Below, piece by piece: positions 63,936 through 64,000 of a stretch of DNA of 64,000 nucleotides. Each line of letters opens with the position of its first letter. Within the stretch, counting starts at the first letter, position 1. The stretch is from Casuarina equisetifolia. Its lineage: Eukaryota; Streptophyta; Magnoliopsida; Fagales; Casuarinaceae. Made by a program: the position numbers and the translations under genes. Location: NCBI GenBank assembly GCA_028551475.1, contig CM052354.1:32325258-32389257 (forward strand), written 5' to 3'. The notes beneath the pieces are model-generated. The model saw only the letters and a list, made by a program, of their open reading frames with translations. It did not search any database and was not told where the DNA came from.

Positions 63936-64000
63936 AGCTTTCATTTCACGTTAACCCTGAAAATCCTTCATAATTTGGATTCGATTTCTGCATGTAGACA

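Larger units (their letters stand above)
61460..64000. repeat. Segmental duplication, right copy (runs to window end)
   Basis: Direct partner of 49020-52420 with the same landmark order, for example ggttcaataacagtgggccc, ttcctgcttctattattac, aaaagtcctcaaaaaccgcac, ctgcttgccgagtt and ctccataacatgacagag. It is interrupted by a family-A repeat (63118-63520). The end lies beyond the window or near 63990. Confidence 0.75.

Overview
This is 64 kb of AT-rich nuclear DNA from a flowering plant, most likely a woody eudicot. The evidence is spliced genes with GT-AG introns, a plastid/thylakoid polyphenol oxidase, a NAC factor, a TIR-only protein and a TPS-f terpene synthase, all set in repeat-rich intergenic DNA. 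The species cannot be fixed from the sequence alone. Exon models were built by hand from reading frame, splice sites and family conservation.

Layout. (1) 2.0-7.0 kb: an intact intronless polyphenol oxidase (PPO) gene, then 2.5 kb downstream a 230-codon relative that keeps only the thylakoid-targeting N-terminus and the C-terminal KFDV domain. The whole copper-binding and DWL region is missing, in frame. (2) 8.3-14.0 kb, minus strand: a nine-exon gene of the At4g04980 type, with a proline-rich middle and a C-terminus resembling that of CHUP1. Its 2.3 kb first intron holds a pair of LTR-like repeats. (3) 20.1-20.8 kb: a two-exon TIR-only gene with the catalytic glutamate context intact. (4) 23.3-33.8 kb: a direct ~5 kb tandem duplication whose units end in relics of an ABCG half-transporter. 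The second unit continues into relic ABCG transmembrane sequence. (5) 34.4-35.1 kb, minus strand: a processed pseudogene of ribosomal protein S14 (uS11) with poly(A) tract and target-site duplication. (6) 39.1-40.4 kb: a solo-LTR candidate. (7) 41.7-42.9 kb: a three-exon NAC gene (NAC18/NAC56/NOR-like) below a cluster of CACGTG boxes. (8) 49-64 kb: a twelve-exon TPS-f gene (geranyllinalool/linalool synthase-like), open throughout, flanked by two diverged copies of a segmental duplication. Each copy carries a relic of a terpene synthase first exon.

The genes look like independent neighbours, not a pathway. Two local stories stand out. One is the PPO pair, where a free C-terminal domain seems to be sent to the same compartment as the complete enzyme. 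The other is the terpene synthase with dead relatives on both sides. Most of the remaining sequence is decayed repeats; at least two AT-rich dispersed families recur through the window.
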